The notes beneath the pieces were generated by a model. It was not told the DNA's origin. It was given only the letters and a program-made list of their open reading frames with translations, and made no database searches. Below are positions 10,416 to 19,280 of a DNA stretch of 64,000 nucleotides, one piece after another. Source of the stretch: Acinetobacter dispersus (lineage in GTDB: Bacteria > Pseudomonadota > Gammaproteobacteria > Pseudomonadales > Moraxellaceae); the NCBI RefSeq assembly GCF_009884975.1, contig NZ_CP041970.1, positions 682,001 to 746,000 of the forward strand, given 5' to 3'. The position numbers were made by a program, and so were the translations under genes. Within the stretch, counting starts at the first letter, position 1; each line of letters begins with the position of its first letter.

Positions 10416-11498
10416 ATGCGAGATCCTTTTGGATTGTTTCAGGAAACCATCTCGGTTTCATATGCACATCTATTATTAGAAATTGTGCATAATTATGCCA
10501 TTGATACTGAAACAGTTTTATCTGGCACAGGATTAGTGCTGGCAGAAATGAAACAAGCTGATGCCAAAATGAGTGCCCATCAATGGTCAAAGCTGGTGGT
10601 CAATGCTTTAAGGCTGACGCGGAATCCACGGCTTGGGATTGAATATGGTTTTAAATTACGTCCCACTTCACATGGAGCCTTAGGTTTTGCATTTCTGAGC
10701 TGTACGGATGTTGAAACTGCATTAACGCTGTGCCAACAGTATTTCTGTACACGAATCCAAAACTTCACCCCTGAATCGTATATTGATGAAGATTTTGTCT
10801 ATGTCTATTTGGATGGTGTACATCCTGTTAAATTTGGCAATGAACAGCAATCTGATCAATTACGGCAGTTTATGATTGAAAGTTTGTTATTTGGTGCAAT
10901 ACATTTTTTAGCTTTATTTTCTGAAAAAATTGTTGAACGTTGTGAGGTCTTTGTTGATTGGGCCGATGCACAGAATTATAAACGTATCGATTTATCTCAG
11001 ATCAAGATTCATTTTAACCAGCAACGTAATGGCCTGCGTTTTCCCAAGCAATATCTGCATTGTAAAAATCCCAATGCTGATCAAGTCGCATTCCAGCAGG
11101 CATTATTGTATTGCGAAAATGACAAATTGAAATTACTCAAAGAGTCGGCACGCGACCTGCAGAAAAGTATTCGTTCTGAGTTGTTGTATCGAGCTGGCAA
11201 TACTTATCCGACATTAGCGTTGATTGCACAGCGATTGAATATGTCTGAACGAACCATCAAGCGACATTTGCAGGCACAAGGAACGACGTTCTTGCAGATT
11301 TTGGCTGAGGTTCGTTTTAGTCAAGCCAAGAAGTTACTGCAACAACCACAATATAGTATTCAAGATGTTGCAGCTCTGGTGGGTTATGAAGAAGCCACTA
11401 ATTTTATTCGCGCTTTTAAAAAGATGTTTGGGGAAACACCGAGTCAGTATCGGAAAAGCTATTTGTCCAAGGCCGATTCATCCGACATCGCCAACTGA
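10416..11498 (+). CDS. AraC-family transcriptional regulator
   Basis: The 360-residue protein has an N-terminal AraC-type sensory domain (PF12625-like) over roughly residues 20-210. A C-terminal double helix-turn-helix covers about 255-350, with the signatures LNMSERTIKRHLQ and VAALVGYEEATNFIRAFKKMFGETPSQYR. It is divergent from the ECH/SDR pair across a 119-base intergenic region, so control of that pair is likely. Its last 40 bases overlap the convergent MocR-type gene. The ribosome-binding site is weak, so the start is moderately certain. Confidence 0.88.
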   Translation: MRDPFGLFQETISVSYAHLLLEIVHNYAIDTETVLSGTGLVLAEMKQADAKMSAHQWSKLVVNALRLTRNPRLGIEYGFKLRPTSHGALGFAFLSCTDVETALTLCQQYFCTRIQNFTPESYIDEDFVYVYLDGVHPVKFGNEQQSDQLRQFMIESLLFGAIHFLALFSEKIVERCEVFVDWADAQNYKRIDLSQIKIHFNQQRNGLRFPKQYLHCKNPNADQVAFQQALLYCENDKLKLLKESARDLQKSIRSELLYRAGNTYPTLALIAQRLNMSERTIKRHLQAQGTTFLQILAEVRFSQAKKLLQQPQYSIQDVAALVGYEEATNFIRAFKKMFGETPSQYRKSYLSKADSSDIAN

Positions 11499-12907
11499 AC
11501 CGTTTCAATAAAGCGTTCTAACGAATGTTGAATCTGTTCTGTCCATTCGAAGGAACAATTCATACGAATAAAATGTTGATGTGAGGGCAACACATTAAAT
11601 AAAGGGCTTGGCGCAACACCTACTTGTTGTTGAATCAGCTGTTCATAGACTTGCATACTGCTGACTTTATCAGGCAGTTGAATCCAGAGAAAATAGCCAC
11701 TTGGATAGTTATATACCTTACAGTCTTTCGGTAGATGTTGTTTGAGATATTGAAAGAATTGTTTTTTATTCTTTTCCAAAGCCCGTCTAAGCGTTCTTAA
11801 ATGCTTTTCGTAATGATGATGAGAGAGGAACTCCACCAGTGCATTCTGGATCAGGGCATTGGCAGAAATGGTGCTCATCAATTGTAGGTGCTGAATATGT
11901 TCGGAAAATTTGCCAGCATAGACCCATCCCATACGAAACCCTGAACCTAAGGTTTTGGAAAAAGAAGAGCAGTGCAAGACCAGATTTTGCTGATCAAAAT
12001 ACTTCATGGGTAGCGGCTTTTGATTGCCATAAAACAGTTCTTCATAGACATCATCTTCGATCAAATGAATTTGATGTTCGTGCAACAGCTTGGCAATTTT
12101 ATATTTGATATCATCGCTGACGGTAAAGCCAATCGGGTTATGTGCGTTCAACATAAACCAGCACACTTTGATCGGATAGTTTTTAATGACTTGTTCAAAA
12201 GCTTCAATATCAAAGCCATATTGTGGATGTTCTGGGAGGGTAATGACCTTGAGTCCCAAACGTTCAGCTGCCTGCCATGCGCCATAGAAGATGGTTTGCT
12301 GCAATAAAATATAATCGCCCGGTTGAGTAATCGCTTGCAGGGAAAGATTCAAAGCTTCTAAACCACCAGATGTAATGACAATGTCATCTGCATCAGTTGG
12401 AATCCCTTGCATACAATAGCGTTGCGCGATGAGTTTTCTGAGTGCTAAATTCCCAGGTGGCAGGTTGCTGGTCTGATCATAACTATGCCGATTACGGGAA
12501 AGTTGCCCCATGATCTGAATCAGTTTGGGCGGATAGAGTAACTGACTATCTGGAAATGCAGAACCTAGTGGGCTGACCTGTTTGGATTGGATCGATTTCA
12601 GGTATTTAAACACCAAGGAGTTAATTTCAATTTTGGGGTTTAAAGAGACCACCGAATAGGCCTGTGGAATCTGGATATTATTTTGCTCAGCGACAAAATA
12701 ACCTGACTTTTCTTTGGAATAAATCAATCCTTGCGCTTCCAGTTCTTGGTAAGCATTCATTACGGTAATTAAGCTAAACCCTGATCGTTGCACTTGCTCA
12801 CGTAAAGAAGGAAGTTTGCTGTGAGGCTGCCATGATCCATTTTCAATGAGAAGTTTCAGGTTGTGCGCTAATTGTTCTGATTTATACATAAAGTAAAGTG
12901 AATCCAT
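11459..12907 (-). CDS. MocR/PdxR-type GntR regulator with aminotransferase domain
   Basis: This is a fusion of an N-terminal GntR winged helix (about residues 5-70, with KLPSLREQVQRSGFSLITVMNAYQEL) and a fold-type I aminotransferase-like domain. The PLP lysine lies in SSFSKTLGSGFRMGWVYAG. Such regulators sense pyridoxal phosphate or amino compounds and usually control a neighbouring gene. The frame is open from TTG 12931. I chose ATG 12907 (482 residues) because the longer form would run through a perfect-looking hairpin; no start has a convincing ribosome-binding site. No target gene is obvious here. Confidence 0.85.
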   Translation of the reverse strand: MDSLYFMYKSEQLAHNLKLLIENGSWQPHSKLPSLREQVQRSGFSLITVMNAYQELEAQGLIYSKEKSGYFVAEQNNIQIPQAYSVVSLNPKIEINSLVFKYLKSIQSKQVSPLGSAFPDSQLLYPPKLIQIMGQLSRNRHSYDQTSNLPPGNLALRKLIAQRYCMQGIPTDADDIVITSGGLEALNLSLQAITQPGDYILLQQTIFYGAWQAAERLGLKVITLPEHPQYGFDIEAFEQVIKNYPIKVCWFMLNAHNPIGFTVSDDIKYKIAKLLHEHQIHLIEDDVYEELFYGNQKPLPMKYFDQQNLVLHCSSFSKTLGSGFRMGWVYAGKFSEHIQHLQLMSTISANALIQNALVEFLSHHHYEKHLRTLRRALEKNKKQFFQYLKQHLPKDCKVYNYPSGYFLWIQLPDKVSSMQVYEQLIQQQVGVAPSPLFNVLPSHQHFIRMNCSFEWTEQIQHSLERFIETVQLAMSDESALDK

Positions 12908-12910
12908 CTT

Positions 12911-12950
12911 GATGGAACAGCTTTTATGCAAGCTGCTCCATCTCTTTTTT
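12911..12950 (+). terminator. Intrinsic terminator-like hairpin between the DUF2474 gene and the MocR-type gene
   Basis: GATGGAACAGCTT (12911-12923) pairs at 12 of 13 positions with AAGCTGCTCCATC (12930-12942), and TCTTTTTT follows on the plus strand. Both neighbouring genes are on the minus strand, so as a terminator it would stop plus-strand transcripts running toward the cyd genes. On the minus strand it is the leader of the MocR-type gene. Confidence 0.6.
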
Positions 12951-13071
12951 AATAAGCAAACATCAATAACAGTCTAAAGAGACCTGCAATGATGGCGAGT
13001 GCAAAAAAACCAACTAACCATAAGATTATAAACCATTGCGTTTGGCTTAAATGCAGAGATTTAATTTTCAT
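12949..13071 (-). CDS. DUF2474-type small membrane subunit of cytochrome bd oxidase
   Basis: This 40-residue protein consists of a short basic N-terminus (MKIKSLHLSQTQWF) and one hydrophobic helix (about 13-38). DUF2474 proteins are typically encoded just after cioAB/cydAB and are treated as accessory oxidase subunits, analogous to CydX. AAGGAG overlaps the end of cydB and lies nine bases before the ATG, so translation is coupled to cydB. It is third in the operon. Assignment rests on size, topology and position. Confidence 0.8.
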   Translation of the reverse strand: MKIKSLHLSQTQWFIILWLVGFFALAIIAGLFRLLLMFAY

Positions 13072-13084
13072 GCAAAGCTGCTCC

Positions 13085-14089
13085 TTAGTGGTAGCCTGTA
13101 TCTCCAACCCGTACTTTATCTCTAAACACCCAGTACGACAGAATGGTATAGGCGATAATGATCGGTATCAGAATCACAGCGCCAACTAGTGCAAATTTCT
13201 GACTAGAATGCGGTGCTGCTGCTTCCCAAATCGTGACCGATGGTGGAATGATATTCGGCCAAAGGCTGATCACAAATCCAGTAAAGGCCAAGAACACGAG
13301 TGCCAAGGTATAGATAAAGGGCTTAAAATCATGACGCTCTTTACATGCTTTTAAAATCAAAAATGTAAAGAGTAAGACCAAGATGGGCACAGGACTAAAA
13401 TACAGTAGATTAGGCAAGGCAAACCAACGTGCTGCAATTTCAGGATGGGTTAGTGGAGTATAGAGACTGACACCTGCAAAGACCACAAATAGCAGAATGA
13501 TCAGCTTAGGCATCAGTGCATACATCTGATCTCGTAGCTCATGGTCGGTTTTCATAATCAACCAGCCACAACCGAGCGCTGCATACATGGCAACCACACC
13601 CAGTCCGGTAAATAAGGCGAAAGGAGTGAACCAATCCAAGCCTGAACCTGAGAAAATCCCATTGGTGGTTTGGATGCCTTGAATATAAGCACCTAAAATC
13701 ACGCCTTGCAGGAAGCTAGACAGAATTGAACCCCAGATAAAAGCCTGATCCCATAAATGTTTGGTGCGATTCGCCTTAAAACGAAACTCAAAGGCAACGC
13801 CACGGAAAATCAATGCAATCACCATCAGGGTAATCGGCATATACAGTGCTGAAAGAACGGTTGAATACACCAGAGGAAAGGCTGCAAATAAACCTGCGCC
13901 ACCGAGCACCATCCATGTTTCATTGCCATCCCAGACAGGCGCGACGGTATTCATCATCACATCTCGTTCTTCACGGCTTTTGATGAAAGGGAACAGAATT
14001 CCGATCCCGAGGTCGAAGCCATCCAAAATGACGTAGATCAACACACCCAATCCGATAATACCGACCCAAATCAGAGATAAATCAATCAT
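13085..14089 (-). CDS. cydB: Cytochrome bd (CIO-type) quinol oxidase subunit II
   Basis: This inner-membrane protein has about eight or nine helices and pairs with subunit I to reduce oxygen to water with quinol. The N-terminus IDLSLIWVGIIGLGVLIYVILDGFDLGIGILFP carries the family's GFDLG motif. GNETW and APVWDGNETWMVLGG are also conserved. I chose ATG 14089 (334 residues), which has AAGGAG in front. The ATG overlaps the end of cydA by eight bases, a sign of coupled translation. Confidence 0.94.
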   Translation of the reverse strand: MIDLSLIWVGIIGLGVLIYVILDGFDLGIGILFPFIKSREERDVMMNTVAPVWDGNETWMVLGGAGLFAAFPLVYSTVLSALYMPITLMVIALIFRGVAFEFRFKANRTKHLWDQAFIWGSILSSFLQGVILGAYIQGIQTTNGIFSGSGLDWFTPFALFTGLGVVAMYAALGCGWLIMKTDHELRDQMYALMPKLIILLFVVFAGVSLYTPLTHPEIAARWFALPNLLYFSPVPILVLLFTFLILKACKERHDFKPFIYTLALVFLAFTGFVISLWPNIIPPSVTIWEAAAPHSSQKFALVGAVILIPIIIAYTILSYWVFRDKVRVGDTGYH

Positions 14090-15527
14090 GGCGATTCTCC
14101 TTGTTTGGGTCTTGCTGATCGATGCTTTCATCAACAGCACTCAATGGACGCATTGGGGTCTTGAAATGCCCATGGCCTGCTGGCTCAAGATCAATCGCTT
14201 CAATAAACTCAGGCCCTTTTTTCAGTAGTTTCAGCATGTAGTAAATACCGCTACCAAACACGATGGCATAGACCACCACGAAAATGATCAAACTGATACC
14301 GACTTGATCGGCAGTCACGGTATGCGACAAACCATCTTTGGTACGCATCACCCCATAAATCACCCAAGGTTGACGGCCTACTTCAGTCGTCACCCATCCA
14401 GCTAGTAAGGCGATATAGCCTGTAGGGCCCATGACAAAAGCGAATTTATGAAACCAAGATGAACCATAAAGTTTGCCTTTTTTGCGCAGCCATAAGGCAA
14501 CGAAAGAGAGCAGTACCATTAACATGCCAAGTCCGACCATGACACGGAAACTCCAAAACACAATGGTTGAGTTTGGTCGGTCTTCTGGGGCAAAGTCTTT
14601 TAAGCCTTTGACTGTACCATCCATAGAATGAGTCAAAATCAGACTACCTAGATTTGGAATCGCAATCGCGTATTTGGTACGTTCCTCTTGCATGTCTGGA
14701 ATGCCAAATAAGTACAGTGGCATACCTTCATCATAATTGGTCTCCCAATGACCTTCCATTGCAGCCAATTTTGCTGGCTGATGCTTCAAGGTATTTAAGC
14801 CATGATTATCACCAATCACCACTTGTAAACATGAAGTGACCAGCACCATCCATAGACCCATTGAAAATGATTTTTTGATCAGTTCATCACGACGACCTTT
14901 GATCAGATGCCATGCAGCAGTACCCACCACCAGTAAGGAAGACACTAAAAATGCCGCAGCGGCCATATGTGCAAAGCGATAAGGGAAGGAGGGATTAAAT
15001 ACGATCGCCCACCAATCGGTTGGAATAATGATGCCATTCTCGATCGTAAAACCTTGCGGTGTCTGCATCCAACTGTTGGAGGAGAGAATCCAGAACATGG
15101 AAATACAGGTGCCGATGGCAACCATCAAGGTGGCAAAGAAATGGGCTTTGGGGCTAACTCGTCCCCAACCAAACAGCATGATGCCCAAGAAGCCCGCTTC
15201 CAAGAAGAACGCACTCAATACTTCATAGGTGAGCAAAGGGCCAGTCACGCTTCCCGCAATACGGGAAAATTCGCTCCAGTTGGTACCAAACTGGTAGCTC
15301 ATCACCACGCCAGATACCACACCCATCCCAAAGGCAACCGCAAAGATTTTGATCCAGAATTTGAATAAATCTTTATAAATCGGGTTTTGAGTACGCAACC
15401 ATTTCCATTCCAGCATAGCAAGAAAACAGGCGAGACCAATTGAGGTGGCGGGAAAGATAATGTGAAATGAAACAGTAAATGCAAACTGTATTCGGGCTAA
15501 TTCTAAAGCAGTGAGACCGAGATCCAT
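14082..15527 (-). CDS. cydA: Cytochrome bd (cyanide-insensitive, CIO-type) quinol oxidase subunit I
   Basis: Subunit I holds the heme groups and the quinol site. It begins MDLGLTALELARIQFAFTVSFHIIFPATSIG, with the conserved N-terminal heme histidine, and contains the GRQPW motif near residue 380. The quinol loop is short and the protein is 481 residues, against 522 in E. coli CydA, which places it with the CioA group. Whether this oxidase resists cyanide is not shown by sequence. ATG 15527 is preceded by AGGAGAGG. It is the first gene of the cydA-cydB-DUF2474 operon. Confidence 0.94.
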   Translation of the reverse strand: MDLGLTALELARIQFAFTVSFHIIFPATSIGLACFLAMLEWKWLRTQNPIYKDLFKFWIKIFAVAFGMGVVSGVVMSYQFGTNWSEFSRIAGSVTGPLLTYEVLSAFFLEAGFLGIMLFGWGRVSPKAHFFATLMVAIGTCISMFWILSSNSWMQTPQGFTIENGIIIPTDWWAIVFNPSFPYRFAHMAAAAFLVSSLLVVGTAAWHLIKGRRDELIKKSFSMGLWMVLVTSCLQVVIGDNHGLNTLKHQPAKLAAMEGHWETNYDEGMPLYLFGIPDMQEERTKYAIAIPNLGSLILTHSMDGTVKGLKDFAPEDRPNSTIVFWSFRVMVGLGMLMVLLSFVALWLRKKGKLYGSSWFHKFAFVMGPTGYIALLAGWVTTEVGRQPWVIYGVMRTKDGLSHTVTADQVGISLIIFVVVYAIVFGSGIYYMLKLLKKGPEFIEAIDLEPAGHGHFKTPMRPLSAVDESIDQQDPNKENRHD

Positions 15528-15883
15528 ATATCCTCTCCTATAACAGACCAGCAAAAGCAGTCGCTAGGAAAATGTGAAAGAACGGACTTAAATGTTTGAA
15601 AATAAGCAGAACCTGAAAAACTGTGGCTTGGATATTTAAAAGCGATTTAAGTTTTATTCATCATCCAATCTTCTGTTGTATATGAGTAGGTACAATTTCT
15701 TTTTGTTTTTTTATAACAGATGGGGTGTCCATAAATGATCTGTTATATTTTTTTAGCGAAACTCTGTAGCTATTCAGTTGTTTGTACCTGATTCAAAATA
15801 GCATCAAGCAACGATGCAGTGTGTTAAATATTGATCAAGCATTGTAAGTCGTTTGAATGACACTAATTCGGACTGAATGGCGT
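15528..15883. other. Divergent intergenic region with an orphan terminator hairpin
   Basis: This stretch separates cydA from the gene at 15884 and should hold both promoters. The one clear structure is TATAACAGAT (15711-15720) pairing with ATCTGTTATA (15738-15747), followed by a T run to about 15754 on the plus strand. No plus-strand gene ends upstream of it. It may block antisense transcription of cydA, or end a short leader or sRNA. Confidence 0.6.
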
Positions 15884-16708
15884 ATGACTATGTTTATCAC
15901 CAAAGAACTTAATGCGTTGACTCAGCTTTTTCAAAGCAAAGTCCCATCGCAAGCAGTACAACAACAGCTAGGTCTTGAATATGTAAATCTTGAAGCAACT
16001 TTATTAAGAGGTAAGGTGCTGAGAGATTTTTCTAAGGAGAAGGTCGCTTATATTGCTCAAGCTGAAATTGTGGAAAATGATAATAATCTCGCCTATTTAT
16101 TTGCACCATTTATGATTGCCAATTTAAATCAGCCAGTGATTTATACCACGCCAGTCTCGTCTTCTGTACTTAAGATATTGAATCAATACTATCAAGCTGA
16201 GAAAAGTGTCAATCTTAAAATCGAAGATGTCATCCACAGCCTCAAGCTGTATATCGAGCTGGTCGATGATGCAAAAGCAGAGCAAGATTTTCTGTTCCGT
16301 TGTTTAGTCAAGGCACTGTGTCGTACAGATGTTTTTCATATTTTTTTGGTCACGCATTTATCGTTAGATCAGCAACAGATTCAGATCCTAGAAGAGTATT
16401 TTGATGTAAAAATTGATGTGATTGATGCTGATCGTAGGCCAAGCATGCTCAATGATGAATTGATTAATACGCGCAAGCTGCTATTTAAAAACAAAGATGA
16501 AGCACACAAAAGCTTATGTACTTTGTTTTCCAGTCTTAATGCAAATCTAGTCGCGAAGATTGGTCAGTTTAGCCCAGCCCAAGCGGCCCATTTAATCGAG
16601 GATATGTTCTATTCGGAACATATTTTTGAAAAGTTATCGGTCTATGCCGAATACATGCAAACCCGTATTCAAAATGGCGCTAGTTTTAAGGCTTTATCCA
16701 CCATGTAA
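15884..16708 (+). CDS. Hypothetical protein, function unknown
   Basis: I do not recognise this 274-residue protein. It appears soluble, without signal peptide or membrane helix, and is mostly helical by composition. FHIFLVTHLSLDQQQIQILEEYFDVKIDVIDADRR in the middle looks like an alternating strand-helix unit. The frame is open from ATG 15857; ATG 15884 is an alternative and neither has a strong ribosome-binding site. A 57-residue membrane protein gene follows 43 bases downstream and is probably co-transcribed. Confidence 0.65.
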   Translation: MTMFITKELNALTQLFQSKVPSQAVQQQLGLEYVNLEATLLRGKVLRDFSKEKVAYIAQAEIVENDNNLAYLFAPFMIANLNQPVIYTTPVSSSVLKILNQYYQAEKSVNLKIEDVIHSLKLYIELVDDAKAEQDFLFRCLVKALCRTDVFHIFLVTHLSLDQQQIQILEEYFDVKIDVIDADRRPSMLNDELINTRKLLFKNKDEAHKSLCTLFSSLNANLVAKIGQFSPAQAAHLIEDMFYSEHIFEKLSVYAEYMQTRIQNGASFKALSTM

Positions 16709-16751
16709 TTGTTATGAATTAAATTTTAGTCTTTCAATAGGAGCAGAGCTC

Positions 16752-16925
16752 ATGTCTCAACAGCAATCAAAATTCCCATACCTGGCGGTTGGAATCAGTA
16801 TTTTATTGGGTTGTTTATTCTTAGTCTTTTTCTTTCTGGCTGTGAGTAATCAACCCGATTATATGCCATCACAACAGAAGCAGAATGCGGCCCATGTACA
16901 ATCAACAGTTCAATCAAATAAATAA
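16752..16925 (+). CDS. Small single-pass membrane protein
   Basis: This 57-residue protein starts MSQQQSKFPYLAVGISI, continues with one long hydrophobic helix (about residues 10-32) and ends in a polar glutamine-rich tail. I chose ATG 16752 because AGGAGCAGAGCTC lies immediately before it; a longer in-frame extension to 16626 would overlap the previous gene. A strong terminator follows, which marks this as the last gene of the unit. Function is unknown. Confidence 0.65.
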   Translation: MSQQQSKFPYLAVGISILLGCLFLVFFFLAVSNQPDYMPSQQKQNAAHVQSTVQSNK

Positions 16926-16958
16926 CTATTTTTTAATCCGAAGCTTGTTTTTTTCTCT

Positions 16959-16997
16959 CTTACTGGTGATTTTGAGCACTTGCCAGTAAGTTTTTTT
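16959..16997 (+). terminator. Intrinsic terminator after the small membrane protein gene
   Basis: CTTACTGG (16959-16966) pairs with CCAGTAAG (16983-16990), followed by seven T. Confidence 0.8.
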
Positions 16998-17036
16998 AAT
17001 GCTAAAGCTTGGCTTATTGGGATGCCAACGAAAAAG

Positions 17037-18041
17037 CTAATAGCGACGTGGAGAGGTTCCAGTCCAGCGTTTAAAAGCACGAGAGAAATTTTTGGTGTTG
17101 GTATAGCCAAGATGAGCTGCAATATTTTCAAGTGATAAATTTGGATTTTTGAGTAGTTGGATGGCTTTTTCACATCTTACTTTATCGACCAATGTTCTAA
17201 AATTTGTGCCTTCACTTTCCAGTTTTCGTTGCAAGGCTCGTTCAGACATTTGAACTTTCTTTAAGATTTCAGTTAAAGGGCTTATTCCCATCGCCTCATC
17301 ATAGATCAAATCTTGCAAAGTACTGCTAAAACTATTTTGTTTTAATAACTTACGTAGCTGTGATTTACATTCCTCTCGTGCCAGACGCTCTGCAATAGCA
17401 TCAGAATGCAGTAAAGGAAGATCTAATATTTCTCTTTTAAATTCTAAACGGGTAGAGGGGCGATTAAATCGCACTTCCCCAGGAATTAACGGCAGCAACT
17501 TATCAAAATAATCAGGTTTACTAAATTGTACATCGGCAAAACCAGTCAATTCTTGCCCTGAAATATTTTTCCCCATCTGTGCAAAACCAAGCAATAACGC
17601 AATTTGAATAACTTCATCCAAATAATAGGCTTCGGTCTGTTCAAAGATAATGACTGCATGCGTATCGACAACATCAAGTTTGATGGTGTGAATACTGGAT
17701 TGAAGTGAAATAAACTCCTGCGCAATATTGAGTGCTTGTTTTACATCTTGTGCGAGCATGGCTGCCATCCCCATTAAACCATGGCAGGTAATGGTCATTT
17801 GCATACCTAGATAAAAACCAAATTCGAGTGCAGGAACTTGAGTCAGTTCAAGTGCCCGTCGTAGGATTGACATCACAATTTTTGCATCAGCTCGCCATAA
17901 AGGCTGCACCAATTGCTCTTGAGTGAAGCCTGAGTTGCTGAGTAGTTCATCCGCTGATATATCCCAACGTGATACCACATCAACCATGAGCGCAATATAA
18001 GTGCCAGGTACTGTTCTTTCGAATTGTTTATTTAAGGGCAT
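17037..18041 (-). CDS. AraC-family transcriptional regulator
   Basis: The 334-residue regulator has an N-terminal PF12625-type ligand domain over about residues 15-200. Its C-terminal AraC helix-turn-helix pair covers about 235-332 and ends AHLGYTNTKNFSRAFKRWTGTSPRRY. Its layout matches OruR/ArgR-like and lipid-responsive AraC proteins. It diverges from the AdeT-like gene at 18209 across 167 bases, so it is the best candidate regulator of the 18.2-21.3 kb group. The inducer is unknown. Confidence 0.88.
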   Translation of the reverse strand: MPLNKQFERTVPGTYIALMVDVVSRWDISADELLSNSGFTQEQLVQPLWRADAKIVMSILRRALELTQVPALEFGFYLGMQMTITCHGLMGMAAMLAQDVKQALNIAQEFISLQSSIHTIKLDVVDTHAVIIFEQTEAYYLDEVIQIALLLGFAQMGKNISGQELTGFADVQFSKPDYFDKLLPLIPGEVRFNRPSTRLEFKREILDLPLLHSDAIAERLAREECKSQLRKLLKQNSFSSTLQDLIYDEAMGISPLTEILKKVQMSERALQRKLESEGTNFRTLVDKVRCEKAIQLLKNPNLSLENIAAHLGYTNTKNFSRAFKRWTGTSPRRY

Positions 18042-18208
18042 AACAGGGATCGTCGGAAAATGATACTAAAATGGCTTACTGGGAACTATTACAACATTTT
18101 TTTTTATTTAAAAATAGGCACATTAACACTGAGGCAAAGCTTTAATGTTTCAGCATTAACTGTTACTGAGCGTGTTTAAATCGTTTAAAAATAATACTAG
18201 GACCCGTA

Positions 18209-19210
18209 ATGAAAAAAGGAATTTTGATTACAGCCTTTCTCACTGCATTTTCAACCACAACACAAGCAAAAGTTGATATCTGTGTATTCGATTTATTGGG
18301 CAAGGCAGGTGAGTCTTACAAAATTGTAGAAGAATGGGCGTTGGCTGCAAAGGCTTGGCAAGCGGATTTGAATCTCATTGCATACCAAGACGAAGCCAAA
18401 GCCCAAAATGATTTTGAAGCAGGCAAATGTGATGGGGTATCGATGACTTCGATGCGAGCACGTAAATACAATAAATTTGCAGGATCGATTGATGCATTAG
18501 GAGCGATCACCAGTAATTCGATTGCCCAGAAAGCTATTACTTATGTATTAGATCCTCGGAATAAACATCGTCTGGTGACAAACATCAATGATGGTGAGTT
18601 TGAGGTGGCTGCCATCGCTCAAATTGGTTTGGCTTATGTTTTTGTGAGAGATAAAACCATTAATACCATTGAGAAAGGTAAAGGCAAAAAATTCGCCTAT
18701 TTACATTATGACCAAGCTCAAAAAATGATTGTAGATCGATTGGAATTGGTGGGTGTACCTTCAGAAATTTCTGATTTTGCGAAAAAATTTAATAACAAGC
18801 AAGTTGATGTGATTGCGGCTCCTGCATATGCCTATAAACCCTTAGAAATTGCCAAAGGTTTGGGGAGTAATGGCGCAATGTTTAATTTTCCAGTGATCAA
18901 TTTAACTGGTGACATCATTATCCGTCCTGAAAAATTTCCAGTTGGTTTTGGTCTGAAATCTCGTGCTTGGGCCACCAAGCAATTGCCTAAAAACTTTGCC
19001 ACGATTGCACGTTTAGAAGCTGAAATTCCTGAAAAGTACAAACAGAGTCTTTCTGCTGAAGATAAGCGTCGTTACCAACAGATGCTTCGCGATGGCCGAA
19101 TTGAATTAACCAAACTGGGTGTCTATGACCCCGTCATGATGGGTGTACTAAAGCGTGCACGATGTACGGTGGAACGAACCAATTTTGAATGTTCATTGAG
19201 TGGTGAATAG
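18209..19210 (+). CDS. AdeT-like putative periplasmic solute-binding protein (copy 1)
   Basis: The 333-residue protein has a classical signal peptide (MKKGILITAFLTAFSTTTQA, cleavage about residue 20). The mature domain starts KVDICVFDLLGKAGESY and contains TSMRARKYNKFAGSIDALG and APAYAYKPLEIAKGLGSNG. Relatives in A. baumannii are annotated AdeT1/AdeT2, 'RND-type efflux pump involved in aminoglycoside resistance'. Nothing here resembles an RND pump: there are no membrane helices beyond the signal. The pattern fits a periplasmic binding protein (PF19582). A close paralogue lies at 20322. Confidence 0.75.
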   Translation: MKKGILITAFLTAFSTTTQAKVDICVFDLLGKAGESYKIVEEWALAAKAWQADLNLIAYQDEAKAQNDFEAGKCDGVSMTSMRARKYNKFAGSIDALGAITSNSIAQKAITYVLDPRNKHRLVTNINDGEFEVAAIAQIGLAYVFVRDKTINTIEKGKGKKFAYLHYDQAQKMIVDRLELVGVPSEISDFAKKFNNKQVDVIAAPAYAYKPLEIAKGLGSNGAMFNFPVINLTGDIIIRPEKFPVGFGLKSRAWATKQLPKNFATIARLEAEIPEKYKQSLSAEDKRRYQQMLRDGRIELTKLGVYDPVMMGVLKRARCTVERTNFECSLSGE

Positions 19211-19280
19211 CGCAGTTATTCACTGAGCTTATTCAAATATTAACGATGTGATAAATGAAGGTTGTAAAGTTGAGGTCAAT

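Noticed and set aside
14967..15368. 133-codon plus-strand open frame inside cydA
   Set aside because: It is a shadow frame antisense to well-conserved cydA coding sequence.
16910..17173. 87-codon minus-strand open frame downstream of and overlapping the AraC gene
   Set aside because: It overlaps the end of the AraC gene in another phase and the terminator region and has no coding-like features.
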